A stretch of DNA of 64,000 nt from Isoetes taiwanensis (lineage: Eukaryota; Streptophyta; Lycopodiopsida; Isoetales; Isoetaceae), in contig JAJEKV010000071.1 of NCBI GenBank assembly GCA_021234155.1, positions 1,379,138 to 1,443,137 on the forward strand, read 5' to 3'. Below are positions 12,801 to 24,336 of this stretch, in pieces. Position 1 is the stretch's first letter. The number at the start of each line of letters is the position of its first letter. The notes beneath the pieces are model-generated. The model ran no database searches. It was not told where the DNA came from and saw only the letters and a program-made list of their open reading frames with translations. The position numbers and the translations under genes were made by a program.

Positions 12801-14057
12801 TTGAGGAGTTGATCCATAATCTTGATGGACGAGTTATGGTCGCCATTACGTACCACATGCGTTCTAGCGTCATGATGTGCATGATAACATATTCAGGAGA
12901 AGTTCAAAGCTGTCCAAATGCATCATTATGTTTGTCACATTTTAGGGTACTTGCTCATTGTAGCACTCTGTTGTTATCAGCCCTTAATGGCTATACAAGA
13001 TCCTACTATCGGGTCTGATTTGTTCATGTATAGATTCGTTTGCGTCATTTTGCAATTTGACTTCACTGCACCTCCTACCTAAGCACCATGTTTCTCCACA
13101 TTTTGCCTTCACATGGAATCTTACGTATATTCTAAGTATGGAACTTCCCAACATGGTGAAATCTATAGCTAGTAATTTGGTCTCCTCTCATATATCAAAA
13201 ATTAGATCAATATACAAGCCTTTGTGCGTCCATACCCATGGCAAGCGAGTTGAGGCATAATATAAATGTCATGTTTCTAAAGAGCAATCCTCTGATGCAC
13301 CAACATCCTGTTTCCCCTTTTTGCACAAGCAAGAAGTATGACACTAGAACTATTTTAAGATATCAAAGGGTCCTTCAAAAATTCCTGAATTCAGCAGGCA
13401 AACTCCAGTATTCCAACAACGGGTCATGCAACCGATGTGATCGGGAGCGGGTTTTAAAATGGGCGAATCAATAACATAGAAAGTAGAATTCATCTGCTAA
13501 ATTCAAGTATTTTACCTGTTGAACATAATAAGAGCGTTGATTTTCATTCTTCCTCTCGAGTCTCCACATTGTCATTTGGAGACAAGAGGGGTGCATACTT
13601 GTAGTTCTTATATAACATCAGCGGCTACTTTTAAGGGTTTTTTTATTAGCATTTGCTTATATACATGGTACCCAAAAAATGACGCAAGTATAGGATTAGT
13701 TGCATGAAACAATATACTAAGGGGTAGATAATATATATAGAATTATGTAAAAAAGTTGAATATGGACAGAACACATATAAAAGTTTACTAGTTTCTTTGT
13801 AGATATATTTTGTGGAGTATACATGCAGAGGGATCTATAAAAAGGAATTTTTTGTTAGAACAATTGTAAATAAAAGGTTTTTACCTGACCACACCTTTGC
13901 AGATGGATATCCAATATACATATAGGTCAATCCCCCATGTATGGACGCTGGTGGATTGGTGTATCAATTATGTGTGCTCCTCCATGACCTTCAATCGAAA
14001 GCGTGTTGATGAGTATTGTAATCAGTATCATATACAATTTGTACATGTCCACAAATC
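9869..14057. other. Intergenic DNA with retroelement relics
   Basis: No gene was recognised. Two short matches to the plant initiator Met-tRNA primer site lie here in opposite directions: GTATCAGAGC at about 10,974 on plus and, on minus, near 10,820-10,830. They suggest worn LTR-element ends, but no paired LTRs were found. The palindrome cluster at 11,195-11,310 is listed separately. Confidence 0.45.
11195..11310. repeat. Second cluster of TTC..GTAC..GAA palindromes
   Basis: Repeated near-palindromes: GTTCATGTACATGAAT occurs twice, followed by TTCGCGTACACGAACTC and a degenerate TTCCTATACATGAAT. They belong to the same sequence style as bases 1-92, about 11 kb away. Function unknown. Confidence 0.65.
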
Positions 14058-14298
14058 TAACTTTGTTTTTTTTTTTTTTTTTTTTTCTAGTTTGGCATTC
14101 TGCCTTTGGCGCCTTTAGCTTCAAGAGCAATGATATGTCATCGTACCAGCATACTTATTACTGCTAAGGTTTTTCCCTCGAAAACCCTTGGTGAGGGTTT
14201 TTTCATCCCGATGTCGCTTCTTTGCTCTCTTTTTCGTTTGGGTCCCATAGGCCAATTGGTCTCCATGGACGATAAAAAATCTATTCTATTCTATCTCT
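14058..14298 (+). mobile_element. 3' end of a LINE-like element
   Basis: A T-rich start is followed by a segment ending in GGTCTCCATGGACGATAAAA and a (CTATT)n tail at 14,281-14,297. The 3' end matches, in reverse complement, the LINE derivative ending at 25,226, which closes with GGTTCTCGTGGATGATAAAA and a (TTATC)n tail. Shared 3' ends plus short pentanucleotide tails are typical of 5'-truncated LINE copies. No ORF remains. Confidence 0.6.
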
Positions 14299-15183
14299 CG
14301 AGTTTTCAACAAGCTTGCTTGAAAATCTTGGTTTTGCTATTTCTTAATATATTTTTATACCCTAATGCTGTGTTTGTTGGCAAGAAAAAGGGAAAGGAAG
14401 TTGCTTCGCCTCACTACCTTTAGCACCGCCAGAAGCCTAGATCACATCTCCACCTTTGCCAAGCTCCCATAAAATCTACCATCTACCTGTACATAAGTGT
14501 CACTGAAATCCCAAAAGTCTACAGCCGTAAATGAAGAATATCCAAATCTGGACCCTCCAGACGCCACTCCTCCATCCCCCCCCCCCCAGGGATTGCCCTA
14601 AAGGCAACTCAAAAACAAGTACAAAAATAATCATATCAAACAACAAATAAAAAACGATATCCTCAAACTTTCACACATAAATATAATATGGCAACTGGGT
14701 TGGTGTTTCTGCCTCCGGAATGGAAAGCGGCACAACAATTCCGGTCAAGCGGTCAGATGCAGGTAAGAATCAAGCAATCCTCCCAATCGCCATGTTGTGG
14801 TGGCCTGGAAGTGGGTCGTCAATTCCAGACCCGCTTTCGCCGATCGGGGGGCCCCTGGAATCCGCTTCCCACATTCCGTGCTGCCATACATCAAATTTAA
14901 TTTGTTGAAGTTGACATTTTGTCATGGAGACTTGCTATTTGCTAGTGTTGTTTAGTTGGTGTGATTGTAGTTCCGAGAGGTATGTTGGAGAAGCAAGTGC
15001 AGGCATCTATATGATATTGAACTAGTTGTGAAGATGGTATACTCCTCGTTGTCATTTGATCATGTATCAATGAGGCACCTATATTTAACATGTCTATCAT
15101 TTGAACCCATTTCCATGAAATGGGCAAGTTTTGATGAGAACCACACTTCATGCGTTTGTTTTGCAATCAATTCAATCTAGGGT
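14299..15183. other. Intergenic DNA, no gene recognised
   Basis: It contains a poly-C run near 14,575-14,588. Two overlapping open frames near 14,690-14,900 contain no recognisable domain. Confidence 0.5.
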
Positions 15184-15350
15184 AGAAATAGCAAAGTTGT
15201 TGGCATTATAGAACAGTTTAGTGGTTCCCAAAGAAGATGTAGTATTATCAGTTTGGCACATGATATAGAGATAGCAAAGTTATTGGCGTTATAGAATCAG
15301 TTTAGTGGTTCCCAAAGCAGACGTAGTATTATCAGTTTGGCACATGATAT
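15184..15350. repeat. Two-copy tandem duplication, 83 bp
   Basis: Copies at 15,184-15,266 and 15,267-15,350 share ATAGCAAAGTT, CAGTTTAGTGGTTCCCAAAG and GTAGTATTATCAGTTTGGCA, with about half a dozen differences. This is a simple recent tandem duplication with no coding sense. Confidence 0.85.
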
Positions 15351-16045
15351 CATCTTTCTAGCATATGTTTTAACCTCCAATTCCTATATGTTCAATTAGT
15401 TCAAGAATGCCTTTTGCACAAGTTGAACTGTCACAAGTGCAAAGTCTGGAACTTATAGTAAGTCGAAAGCCACCGCGATAAGTTTCTTGTATAATTAGAT
15501 CTGTGTGATCCTTGTTATCTGTTGTGTCTTTTTAATGAAAAGATTTAGGTTTAACAATATCTGTAAGCTTGAGATTCTGGATTAAATAATGTAAAGAACA
15601 GTTAGGCGCTATTCTGCCCTCTCATCCAACCCTATGTTGCCACGCGGCATTTTTTAGCACGCTTTCCCTTCCAGAAAGTACAATTACAAAACATTCAATT
15701 TTTTTGTCGCAGTTCTTTACTCCAGCCATCGAATTGCTGACACGTGGCGCAGAACAACACCTAACTGTCTCCACATTATAGGGAAACCCATTTAGTGGGC
15801 TTTCCTGCTGTGTCAAAAGGGCTCCGCACTGCCGCGCGTCGCCCTATTTCCACAGCACAGAAAGTAGGTAAAAACTTGCAGAATGTCAAGTGAACTTAAG
15901 AATGTGGGGCAAAAACTTAAAATGACTTTCAAACTTTACATTCCCTAAAAGGACAAAGTCCACCTGCCATCACATGGTTCGCGCAGGGGAGGGGCAGAAA
16001 AAATGCCACCTGACATTTGCGTATCATTAACAGCTAGTATTTTAT

Positions 16046-16190
16046 GGAAGGAGAAATTTTTTGCAGCTGGAAATTTCGGGGAGAAATTTCCAGCTGACTT
16101 GGCAGGCCACGAGCGGCGTCAGCTGCGAATGGCCCTGCCAGGTCAGCTGGAAATTTCCTTCGAAATTTCCAGGTGCAAAAAATTCTTCGA
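16046..16190. repeat. Large imperfect palindrome, arms about 53 bp
   Basis: The left arm (about 16,046-16,108) and right arm (about 16,132-16,190) are near-perfect inverted copies. Each contains GGAAATTTC and GAAATTTCCAGCTGAC, then a CCTGCCA/TGGCAGG pair facing a loop of about 24 bases. A smaller palindrome (GGAAATTTC..GAAATTTCC) is nested in each arm. Transcribed RNA would form one long hairpin. It could be a MITE end, a miRNA-like foldback or a foldback element. Confidence 0.75.
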
Positions 16191-16305
16191 CGAAATTTTA
16201 GCCTCCTTGAAATTTTTTCCCCTTCTCGCCCGGAGGATCTTGGCGCCAGTGCAGTTGCGGGCCGGTTCTTGCTATTTTTCTGTAGATTAGGGTCGTAGCA
16301 TGCTA

Positions 16306-16438
16306 GATCTTGCTAACGAAATATGAGAGTCTGCCATCGCCATGATTTTTGGAGAGTTTTTTTAGTATTTGAAGAGCTTTTGCTGGCAAAATGTGAGCGC
16401 CTGCCATCGCCATAATTTTTAGCGAGTTTTTTGGGAGT
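16306..16438. repeat. Degenerate tandem duplication, about 67 bp
   Basis: Two neighbouring blocks share TGCCATCGCCAT, followed by ATTTTT and GAGTTTTTT, starting near 16,306 and 16,373. They differ by scattered substitutions. Confidence 0.6.
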
Positions 16439-16941
16439 TTTGGAGGATCTTGGACCGTTTTGGCGAATCTGAAGCAATTTAGTTGTTGTGCAGTGCCATT
16501 TAGGTAAGCAGGTTTTTAAGTTGTATTATGTTTTGATGATTATTCCTTCCTAACTGTCTTTTTCTTGCAGATCTTGCTGGTTAATCAAGAAAGGAAGTGC
16601 AAATGGTAGATGAGCTGCTATTACAGTCAATTTAGGCGGGCAATGCCTTCAAATTAGTGGCGAGCTGCATGCAGATGCTCTGTTTAACACTGCCTGATAT
16701 GTTAAAGCTTATATGATCACTGAAAACTCTATATTGAAACTCTGTTTTGAAAGTCATATTATCACAGAAACTTTGTATTGAAACTCTGTTTTGATCACTG
16801 AATCACTTATATCTCTGTAATTGATCTGTTTTGGCTTTGTTGCAAGTTTTGGCTTTGTTTTAAACTGGAAGTTTTAGACCTTGAAATGAACAGGCAATCC
16901 GGTGCTACTATTGGCACACTAACTATACATTCAAAACCAAA

Positions 16942-17062
16942 CGTATATCGAGTTAGATATACTGCGTATATCGAACTCGATATACAAATATACAGCGTAT
17001 ATCGAGTTCGATATACGACGTATATCGAGTTCGATATACGCTGTATATCGAACTCGATATGC
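16942..17062. repeat. Array of five 20-bp palindromes, period about 23
   Basis: Five units follow one another; the consensus GTATATCGAGTTCGATATAC is a perfect 20-base palindrome, and single units vary at one or two bases. Linkers are 2-8 bases. Because each unit is palindromic, open frames appear on both strands with repeated RYTAYIELDI-like peptides; these are artefacts of the repeat. Confidence 0.9.
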
Positions 17063-17358
17063 AATTCTTTTTTTTTTAATTTTCGATTCTAGCCGGCCGC
17101 AAAATTCGTATAATACACAAAATATAAGCGTCATTTTTATACAATTTTCGAAAGGCTGGCTCTCACTGCCTCCGCAACGCTAGATGTGTGCAACCATCAT
17201 GGATGCACACCATGAACATGGTAATCCTCATACCCCAGCGGTGAGAACCCACACGGCCTGGCTCAATCCAAAACTCGGTGAAGAATCAACCACCATAAAA
17301 CTCGGCGAAAAACTCAATCCATACGCTTTTTTATACGCCATTTTTCGGCACCCTGTCG

Positions 17359-17432
17359 GATATACGTATATCGAACTCAATATACGCCGTATATCAAACT
17401 CGATATACGCCGTATATCGAACTTGATATATG
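17359..17432. repeat. Second palindrome array, three units
   Basis: Three more copies of the same palindrome, spaced 22-23 bases apart, lie 300 bases after the first array. Both arrays point to one family, either the ends of a foldback-like element about 490 bp long or a local spread of a binding-site-like repeat. Confidence 0.85.
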
Positions 17433-17921
17433 CATGGTTTCGAATGTTTAGTTAGGGAGCCAATATTTTACCTGCAGGCAATCACCTTGAAATTACGCCT
17501 TGAAAAATCAAGGCGATTTATCCTATAATTTCAAGGTGGCTAAAATTTCGTAAGAGAAATATAATGATAAAAACGAGTATTGCAGTCTTAACTATCAACA
17601 ATCAAGAAGCCAATATAGACATATGCCCCTAATGCTATGAATGATCAATACTAAAGCCAAAGCCTATAGGCATATGTGGCCTTAATGCTCAGAATTGCCG
17701 GGCACACATTTGCTAGTTTATTTATATATTGCTACTTAAATCACCTCACAAAGAACATGGAAGGGACTGTGGACCTAGCACTATGTTTCTTGGTGTAAAT
17801 TATTGATCTTAGAGTTGTTCAAATCAAGAGCTTTATGATTACAGTGCATACAACCTTAACAATGTTGATTTTAGACCCATGCAACAACTGTTGTATAGGG
17901 ACCACGAAATAACGAAATATT
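17433..17921. other. 3' flank of the peroxidase gene
   Basis: No gene seen. It should hold the 3' untranslated region and poly-A site of the minus-strand peroxidase, whose stop codon is at 17,922. AT-rich, with no repeat noticed. Confidence 0.5.
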
Positions 17922-19082
17922 TCAGTTCGGTACTCGGCATCTTGACCTAATTTCCAGAGCCGTATTGGCCGGACTTAGGCTTCCGAGTTTCACCATAGCA
18001 GAGCTAAAATCCGAGAAGAAGGCAGAAGAATCAAGGGCATATTTATTGACAAGAGGACTGTCAGAGAGCACTTGATCAGAGTTGAGAAGCCCTCTGTTAC
18101 CTAGGATATTGTTGAAATAGCTGTTATCAAAAGATATGGTGGAGTCCAAAGGAGCTATATTATCTGCATTTCCAGGTGGGCATCCAAGTCGGAGTAAATT
18201 GGCATATATAGGAGAGAGTTTAGGGTCTGTCTGTGAGTCGGCACTGAAATTATACAGTCTGTAACTGAAAATAGAACAGCGGGCAAAGCCTATGGTGTGT
18301 GCACCAGAAAGAGCCACAAGATCTTGAATGCTGAAGCCTTTTGCAGCAAAAACAGAGACTAAGCCTGAAAATTGAAGCCTTGATGAAGGTAACTGAGAAT
18401 TGGCTGCATCTATGCCTGTTGTTCTGCTGTCCTTGTTTCCCAAAGGAAGAGACCATGTTGGCCCTCCTGCCTGCATTATTAAGTATTGAAAGGAAAAAAT
18501 TCACATTGTTTGTACAGGGAATTTGACATGTATAGCTTGTTGATTTGACATATATGGTTTGTTTATTAAGGTACATTAGAACATGGTGTTTACCATTACC
18601 TGTATCACCCCTTGATGTGCAGCCATTGCAATTGTATCTGCGCAAGAGACCACTCCAGGACAGCTCTTTTCCAACTCTGTCTTGATGTTATCAATCACTT
18701 CAAATCCTCTTAAAGAGTTGAAGTTTGCATTTGCAGTTTTTTCGCCAACAAAATTTACATTGTCATCCAGAAGGACCGACGCATCACAACCCTGAAACAG
18801 AAGCCAAATCAGTCTTACACACAAAGCCCAATAATTCAAGCACAAGTTAAGGCGTTGAAGCTGTAGACTTACATTGACAAAGCAATCATGGAAATGCAAC
18901 CTCATCAAAGACGCCGCCATGCAGTTATCTAAGAGGACTGCATTGCTTACAATCCTATTCACAATAGATGTTGCTTGAGGACAAGATTGGTCATAGAAGG
19001 AAGGGCTTAACTGGGCTGCACGCACAGAACTGAAAAAGAAAATGAAACAGGTAAGCGCTCCCATTATATGCAGAGTTTTCAT
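17922..19082 (-). CDS. Class III (secretory) peroxidase, three exons
   Basis: Exons on minus: 19,082-18,873, 18,791-18,600 and 18,470-17,922, all with GT..AG introns and matching phase, giving 316 residues, normal for the family. Residues 1-22 are a signal peptide, mature protein from about [13 protein letters not shown]. Catalytic Arg61 and distal His65 lie in RLHFHDCF, the calcium-site segment [10 protein letters not shown] follows, and proximal haem ligand His192 lies in [12 protein letters not shown]. All eight conserved cysteines are present; Cys54, where relatives mostly have another residue, adds a possibly unpaired one. The enzyme uses hydrogen peroxide to oxidise phenolics in the cell wall or vacuole. 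The open frame and all active-site residues look intact. A TATA box lies about 100 bases upstream. Which family member it is cannot be told by eye. Confidence 0.95.
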
Positions 19083-19182
19083 TGCAGAGCATTGATCTAA
19101 TATGCAGATCAAATTGTCTGAATAAACTGTACACACAGATTCAGAATATCAGGTGAAGCTTAGTTCTAGTCCTGAAATCTCC

Positions 19183-19193
19183 TATATATAATA
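19183..19193 (-). promoter_or_regulatory. TATA box of the peroxidase gene
   Basis: On minus the sequence reads TATTATATATA, about 101 bases before the ATG at 19,082, leaving a 5' untranslated region of about 70 bases. It is the best TATA match in that upstream stretch. Confidence 0.6.
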
Positions 19194-20597
19194 AGGTCTA
19201 GGGAATAAGGCCTATTTATGATGTGAGACAGCACCTATATAAGGGATGCTTTTGTGAGCTGGGAGCTGTCTGTGATAGCCACCCAGTACCCACCAGTTAC
19301 ATAACAAGTTCAACAACTATTTAAATGCAGACAAACATTAGTACGTCCCCACACTGTTCAGTTTCTACTGCATCATCCATCATAGTTATGTTTTCACCGT
19401 TACTTAAGAAGCCTATGGCCTATATATTCTATTGTAGCCAAGGTCTGTCCAAAGATGTGAATACAAACTTCATTTTGTTAAGTAGTGCCAAAAACTTGAT
19501 GGTAAGGAAGCAGTTAGCACTCAGATAAGATAAGGGCCAGATTTTGTTAACCAGGATTCTCAGGTGGATTACAACACCAAACAGCGCTAATGTTGGTAAG
19601 GTGATAATCAAGTATTGTTTGCCTTACATGGTTTATCTGCCATAGCTAGCCTCACTTAGCTGGTTATCCTCCTCCTTAAGTTCTGGTTGAGGCAGGCTTT
19701 GCTGTTTATATGCCTGCAATTATGGCCATTGGATTTCAAGTATTTGAAACAAATTGATCGAGCTGCTTAATTACGAGGTAATCAGGTACAGATACTTCTA
19801 AAGATACCTGATTATCACGTAATTATGCATAGAATCTTGATAATTAGGCTGGAACTTGCTCAGATGGTTGATTATGAGACTGGACTGGATGTTCTTTTAT
19901 TTAGGTGCCATCCTCCATGTCATGCAGGGAAAATTGACTGCCATAAGTTTCAATCAAGATGTTGCATAGAGGAAGTGTCCTATTCCACGGCATTAGTTTG
20001 AAGTGTGTGTGTGTGTGAATGTTGACTTAAATGGTATATTTGAGCCATTGTGTTTTTTTTCTTATATGGAGCCAGAGTTCTTTACTATACATGGCATCTA
20101 TTGGAATGTGGGGATAAATGTAATCGCCTTTGAAATCACAATTTAGAGTACAAAATTGAAATGGGATCTGTGCTACATCGTGATGGGCCATGACTTACAG
20201 TGCTGGAAGGTTCGATTACATATCTTGAAGTAGGACTTTCCGGATTCATAAATCACTTGCAAACAAAAGAAGGTTTTATAATGCATGTGGCTCGTTTAAT
20301 GGACCTAACTGCTTCCACATGTACCGAGCGATGGAAGGACACCCATATGCTTCAATTGCACATGCACTTTGACATGTTCACTTTCTCTGACGCGCATTGT
20401 GGGCCATAAAAACTAGTTGTAGTGCACTTAAGTTCAATTAATCTATGCATGATTAGTATGAATAATCAATTAAACAAGAGTATGAGATGAATTTCATGTT
20501 GAACGCACAATCTGATGGTTGTGTAGAGTACATGAATGTGAACAAGAAGCCAAGAGCTTCAGCTTTTGATCCTTATTTACAACAGAAGTGAAAAATT
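19194..20597. other. Intergenic DNA between peroxidase and germin-like genes
   Basis: It should include the peroxidase upstream promoter and the 3' end of the germin-like gene. A (GT)n microsatellite lies near 20,005-20,017. No other gene or mobile element recognised. Confidence 0.55.
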
Positions 20598-21233
20598 CTA
20601 GGTGGTAAATTTTTTCTTGAGCTCCTCAATGATCTTAGCATCAAGCCCAAACGTTTTCTGCAAAAGCTCAGTACCCAATCCAGACCCAAAAAGGGCAGCA
20701 GGAAATCTCTGGGTACCAGGGTTCTGGGAATTAAAAGTGGCATAAATAACAGCTTTAGATTTGCCCACGTTAGACTGGTAATGCAAGAGCCCTCTGGGGA
20801 ACACAAAAAGATCACCAGCAGACAGAGTCTGAGAAAACAGCTTATTACCTGTAGTCACAAATCCAGCCTCAACAGTTCCCTTGAGAATGAGGATAAGCTC
20901 TGTAGCACGGGGATGGATATGGGGGGAGTTTATAGCTCCAGGAGCAAGAGTAACTCTGTTAGCAGATATTCCATTTGTGTTAAGACCTGGAAATTGTGAC
21001 ACAGATACTGCGGTACCGTTGAAACCTGCTGAATTCAACACTGCAGATGTTCTGAGGCCTGTGAATGCAAAATCCTCTGCTTTTGGTTCAGTTTTGCATG
21101 GAAATCCGTTCGCAGATGGTTTGGAGGTTAGATCTGCAACGCAGAGATCTTGTAACGGATCTTCATCAGCTGCCTGTGTTGTAATTGCAGAAACTAGGAG
21201 TGTAAGGAGCAGATACAGAGATCGGTTTGCCAT
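20598..21233 (-). CDS. Germin-like protein, single exon
   Basis: A secreted cupin of 211 residues. Residues 1-21 are a signal peptide; Cys31 and Cys46 form the N-terminal disulfide of the family. Germin box 1 (SPHIHPRATELI) gives metal ligands His105, His107 and Glu112; box 2 (GDLFVFPRGLLHYQ) gives His151. Asn72 (NGT) is a possible glycosylation site. Germin-like proteins form manganese-bound oligomers in the cell wall; some have superoxide dismutase or oxalate oxidase activity, which sequence alone does not settle. An ATG five codons upstream (21,248) is also in frame, but the TATA box at 21,271-21,276 would start transcription near or after it, so I choose the ATG at 21,233. The frame is intact. 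It follows the peroxidase on the same strand. Confidence 0.95.
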   Translation of the reverse strand: MANRSLYLLLTLLVSAITTQAADEDPLQDLCVADLTSKPSANGFPCKTEPKAEDFAFTGLRTSAVLNSAGFNGTAVSVSQFPGLNTNGISANRVTLAPGAINSPHIHPRATELILILKGTVEAGFVTTGNKLFSQTLSAGDLFVFPRGLLHYQSNVGKSKAVIYATFNSQNPGTQRFPAALFGSGLGTELLQKTFGLDAKIIEELKKKFTT

Positions 21234-21270
21234 AGCAGCTGTAAGCATTTCTGTGTGAGAATGCAGAGGC

Positions 21271-21276
21271 TTTATA
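21271..21276 (-). promoter_or_regulatory. TATA box of the germin-like gene
   Basis: On minus the sequence reads TTATAAAGCC. It lies about 38 bases before the chosen ATG at 21,233 and only 23 before the upstream ATG, which favours the downstream start. Confidence 0.65.
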
Positions 21277-21299
21277 AGGCCGCAGCCTCCTTTGATCCA

Positions 21300-23075
21300 G
21301 TCCTCACATGAAGCTGCGTTGCTGCTTCTTTTTAAACTTCCATTTTTTTGGTTCTAGAAATATTTAAAAAGGGCCCCTTTTTTACATTTCTAGCCCTGTA
21401 GAAAAACTCTTGTCCTTGACGTCTGCAAAGTCGGTACTGTACATAGAAGATTAGCATATGGCCCCCCACAAAGAAGATTATCCACAATGCTGACACACAT
21501 AAGTGGAGTGTCATGCTCGTTCATAACACGATTGGCACACATAAATAAGACTTTTCGTTGAAATTATGCTTAATTTAAGTAGAAGTTTTTCCAATGATGG
21601 GGAGGGCATGGACACTAAGGTTAAGGGGGTTGTTATCGTGTTATAATTGTATTACTTTGATTCTATTTTATTCTATGCTTGCCTCGGCGACGAGTGTTGA
21701 AATTTCTTTTCAGGGAACAAATTAGTATGGGTGAAAAAAGCCCAAAAGTTTGCCCAACATGGCACGTTTTCAGGAGTACTAGGTTCTAAAAGAGCAAACC
21801 TTGCTTCCAACACATAAAATCCAGTGAAAACTTATACAAAGAGTAGCTCAAGGTTATATTTACAAGAACAAATATCAGAGAATAAAGAAATTAAAACGAT
21901 ACCAACCCCTTAAGGCCTAAGCTCACCACCCATCCGAGCTGTTCAAGCAAGAGAAATCCTGAGAAAAAACTTAAGTTTTGAAAGATAAGAAAGGATACAA
22001 GAAATTCAATCTAGGGGCAAGTTCTCAAATTCATGGAGAAGAAGGAAATAAATAATTGGTTGGGAATAGATTGTAGAAAATCACCAAGGATTGAAGAATT
22101 TTGCCCAATTCAATCAATCCTTAAAACAAACAACATTTCTAAAGTTTCAGAAAGATGAAGAATAAGAATTAGAAATTGGAGAATCGCTAATGATGCCACA
22201 GGTCAATCGCTAGAGCTGGAGTTGGTTTATAGAAGCTGAGTCGTTAACCGCTTTTAAGCGCTGAAGTTGGTGCCAAAAGATGGTCTCGGATCTAGTCGAA
22301 GACATCCACTAGTGCCTTCCTCATAGATGTGAGCTGCTATAACTAAAGTCGTGGCCTTTATGTTAGGGATAATCAGCAAAAGCAAGCCCTTGTGTAGGTT
22401 AAGGGTGTGGCGAGCCCAACAGGGCAATTCATGCTCGAGCCCTGCGTAATGACCTGCCTACATCGATTAACCAACGTAATGTTTGGGGTAGAGGCCTTTT
22501 TAGGGTGATATATCGTGATTTCTTCCTCCATAGCATCATTTTCTTCCTTCTCTACTCGCAAGCACACAGGGGTTAGATTATAGGAAATAGTTTGAGTCTG
22601 AAATTGTCTGAAATGGCCTCTACCTGAACATTATATAATATTTTTTTAAAAGCCTCAATTTTTAATCCCTTCCCTATGGTGGCTAGTCCTTTGGGTTAGC
22701 AATTAAGAGGTCTTGTGTTCCAAGTCTTTATGGGATATTTAGAGGATCCTCATATTTAAGAGGTCATGTGTTCAGGTGTCTATTGGGACATTTAGGGGAT
22801 CATCATATTTCCCCATGGCATGCTACCATGTGGTATGATGTGAAATTAAAAAGTGTTGTGCGTTTGGGCCTTTGATCTAGTGGTTAATACACTAGTCCTA
22901 GAACCAGTATGGCATGCTATGACGTGATTGCTATGCATCTGCTTTTATAGCTAAAGTTGTGGCCTCTATATATCAAAACATATATAAAGCAGTTTGTAAT
23001 TTTTTTTTGTCCCTCCTATTTTTTCTGCGCCGCAATCCTTTTGTTTATTTAGATGCCACGTATAATCTCATCTCA
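21300..23075. other. Intergenic DNA, possible tRNA-like retroposon scraps
   Basis: No gene recognised. Around 22,680-22,900 two stretches resemble tRNA-type promoter boxes (GGTTAGCAATTAAGAGG with TGTTCCAAGTC; GATCTAGTGGTTAA), perhaps worn SINE heads, too degenerate to call. Confidence 0.4.
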
Positions 23076-23282
23076 ATGCTTCGACGGCTAGCAGCGGCAG
23101 CGGCAGCGGCACATCCTGTTCCTCGGTTAGGTATTGCTGCTGCAAGGAAGACCCTGTTTCGGCTTGATTCGGCGGATCAACCTCTCCTATCTTGGAGCGC
23201 AATTGGCGTCGTTAGTTCATCCATTCTTCCATCTTCTGTCTCCGTAGCAGATTTTCTGGTGAACTTTTTTTTATTTGCATGA
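23076..23282 (+). other. Short open frame with organelle-targeting-like start, unrecognised
   Basis: An ATG opens 68 codons beginning MLRRLAAAAAAAHPVPRLG, rich in Arg, Ala and Ser and poor in acids, like a mitochondrial presequence. The alanine run is coded by a GCGGCA repeat. A separate frame just downstream (about 23,285-23,350) contains a hydrophobic stretch (EVVTSLILVAGIWRI). No confident join and no homologue recognised. It may be the first exon of a captured or dead gene. Confidence 0.25.
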
Positions 23283-24336
23283 GAGGGGATGCGCATTTCT
23301 TGAGGTTGTCACCAGTCTGATTCTGGTTGCTGGCATCTGGCGCATCCATTCCAAGTATACTGAGGAGGAACAGTCCTCCTGTATTCCAATATGTGGTTCG
23401 ATGCAATTTACAGAGTTCATTTTAGTTCTTCTAGCAATATGCAAATCAAGTATGTGAAACTGTCACATGCTTTGAGACCTAATGTTGTTGTCTATATTGA
23501 GCTCATAGATGGGTTTTGCGGGGCAGGAAGATGCTGTAAGCATTTCTTAAAATGGGCAAGGGAACCTCGGGGATCCACCTTCTTTATACGGGACATGCCA
23601 CCTGCATGCATAGGGTAGCCAAAAAACCCCTAGTATATGTGTTTCTAATAGGTACATTTGACCCCTTTCCATATAGTTTTATAACTAGAAGAACATCCAA
23701 AAACCTCCATGACCCCTAGTATACATATGGGAAAGGGTAAAAAGTTGCCCCCTCCCGTTAATGCACGTGGCTTTGATAGGTTCCACAAGGTGACGCCCCC
23801 TTGCAAGGAAAAGCCCTGTTTACTTAACACACTGATTGATTGGCTACTTGAGGCATAGAAGCTAATGGAAGAGATGCTAAATGCAGCCTTTGTGCTTTAA
23901 CCACAATGATTTTGATTCCCTTCATTTTCATTTCGATTTTCAATGATAGATTTCCTGTGGTGCTGCCTGTTATCAAACCAGCGTGAAATATATCAGGCCA
24001 GTTCTATCTGATCGTTCCTGAGGCCTTAGCCAAAAGGTATTCTTGATCCATTTAGCATAAAATGTTATAAGTAATCTTTGCTTTTGCTTACGTTGCGTTT
24101 TCTCGACTACAATTTCCAAGTATTTGAGGCAGTGTCAAATCCCGATTTGATGCATATGGCCAAATGTCCAACAAGCAATTTCGTCACTCGCGCTCTCGCT
24201 GTTCGCCCATAAGTCTGCCAGCAACTAACTTCATCTGGTGCAGCTATTATTATGCTAGATCTTCTCCGGCCGATCTTCCATGAAACAAGCTTTTAAAGAT
24301 AGTTCTTGGGTTTTTCAAAAGTTCTGTAAAGCAGAA
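23283..24336. other. Intergenic DNA, no gene recognised
   Basis: No domain-bearing frame found. A short motif near 23,560-23,640 (GGGACATGCCACCTGCATGC and a GGTAGCCAAAAAACC stretch) resembles 27,780-27,830, suggesting a dispersed low-copy repeat. Confidence 0.4.

Noticed and set aside
16807-17426. Overlapping open frames with RYTAYIELDI-like repeats on both strands
   Set aside because: Produced by the 20-bp palindrome array, which gives the same peptide on both strands.
18600-18650. AAHQ in place of AARD in the peroxidase as a lost active-site residue
   Set aside because: The position varies in functional class III peroxidases (horseradish peroxidase has AAQQ), and the catalytic Arg and both His are present.
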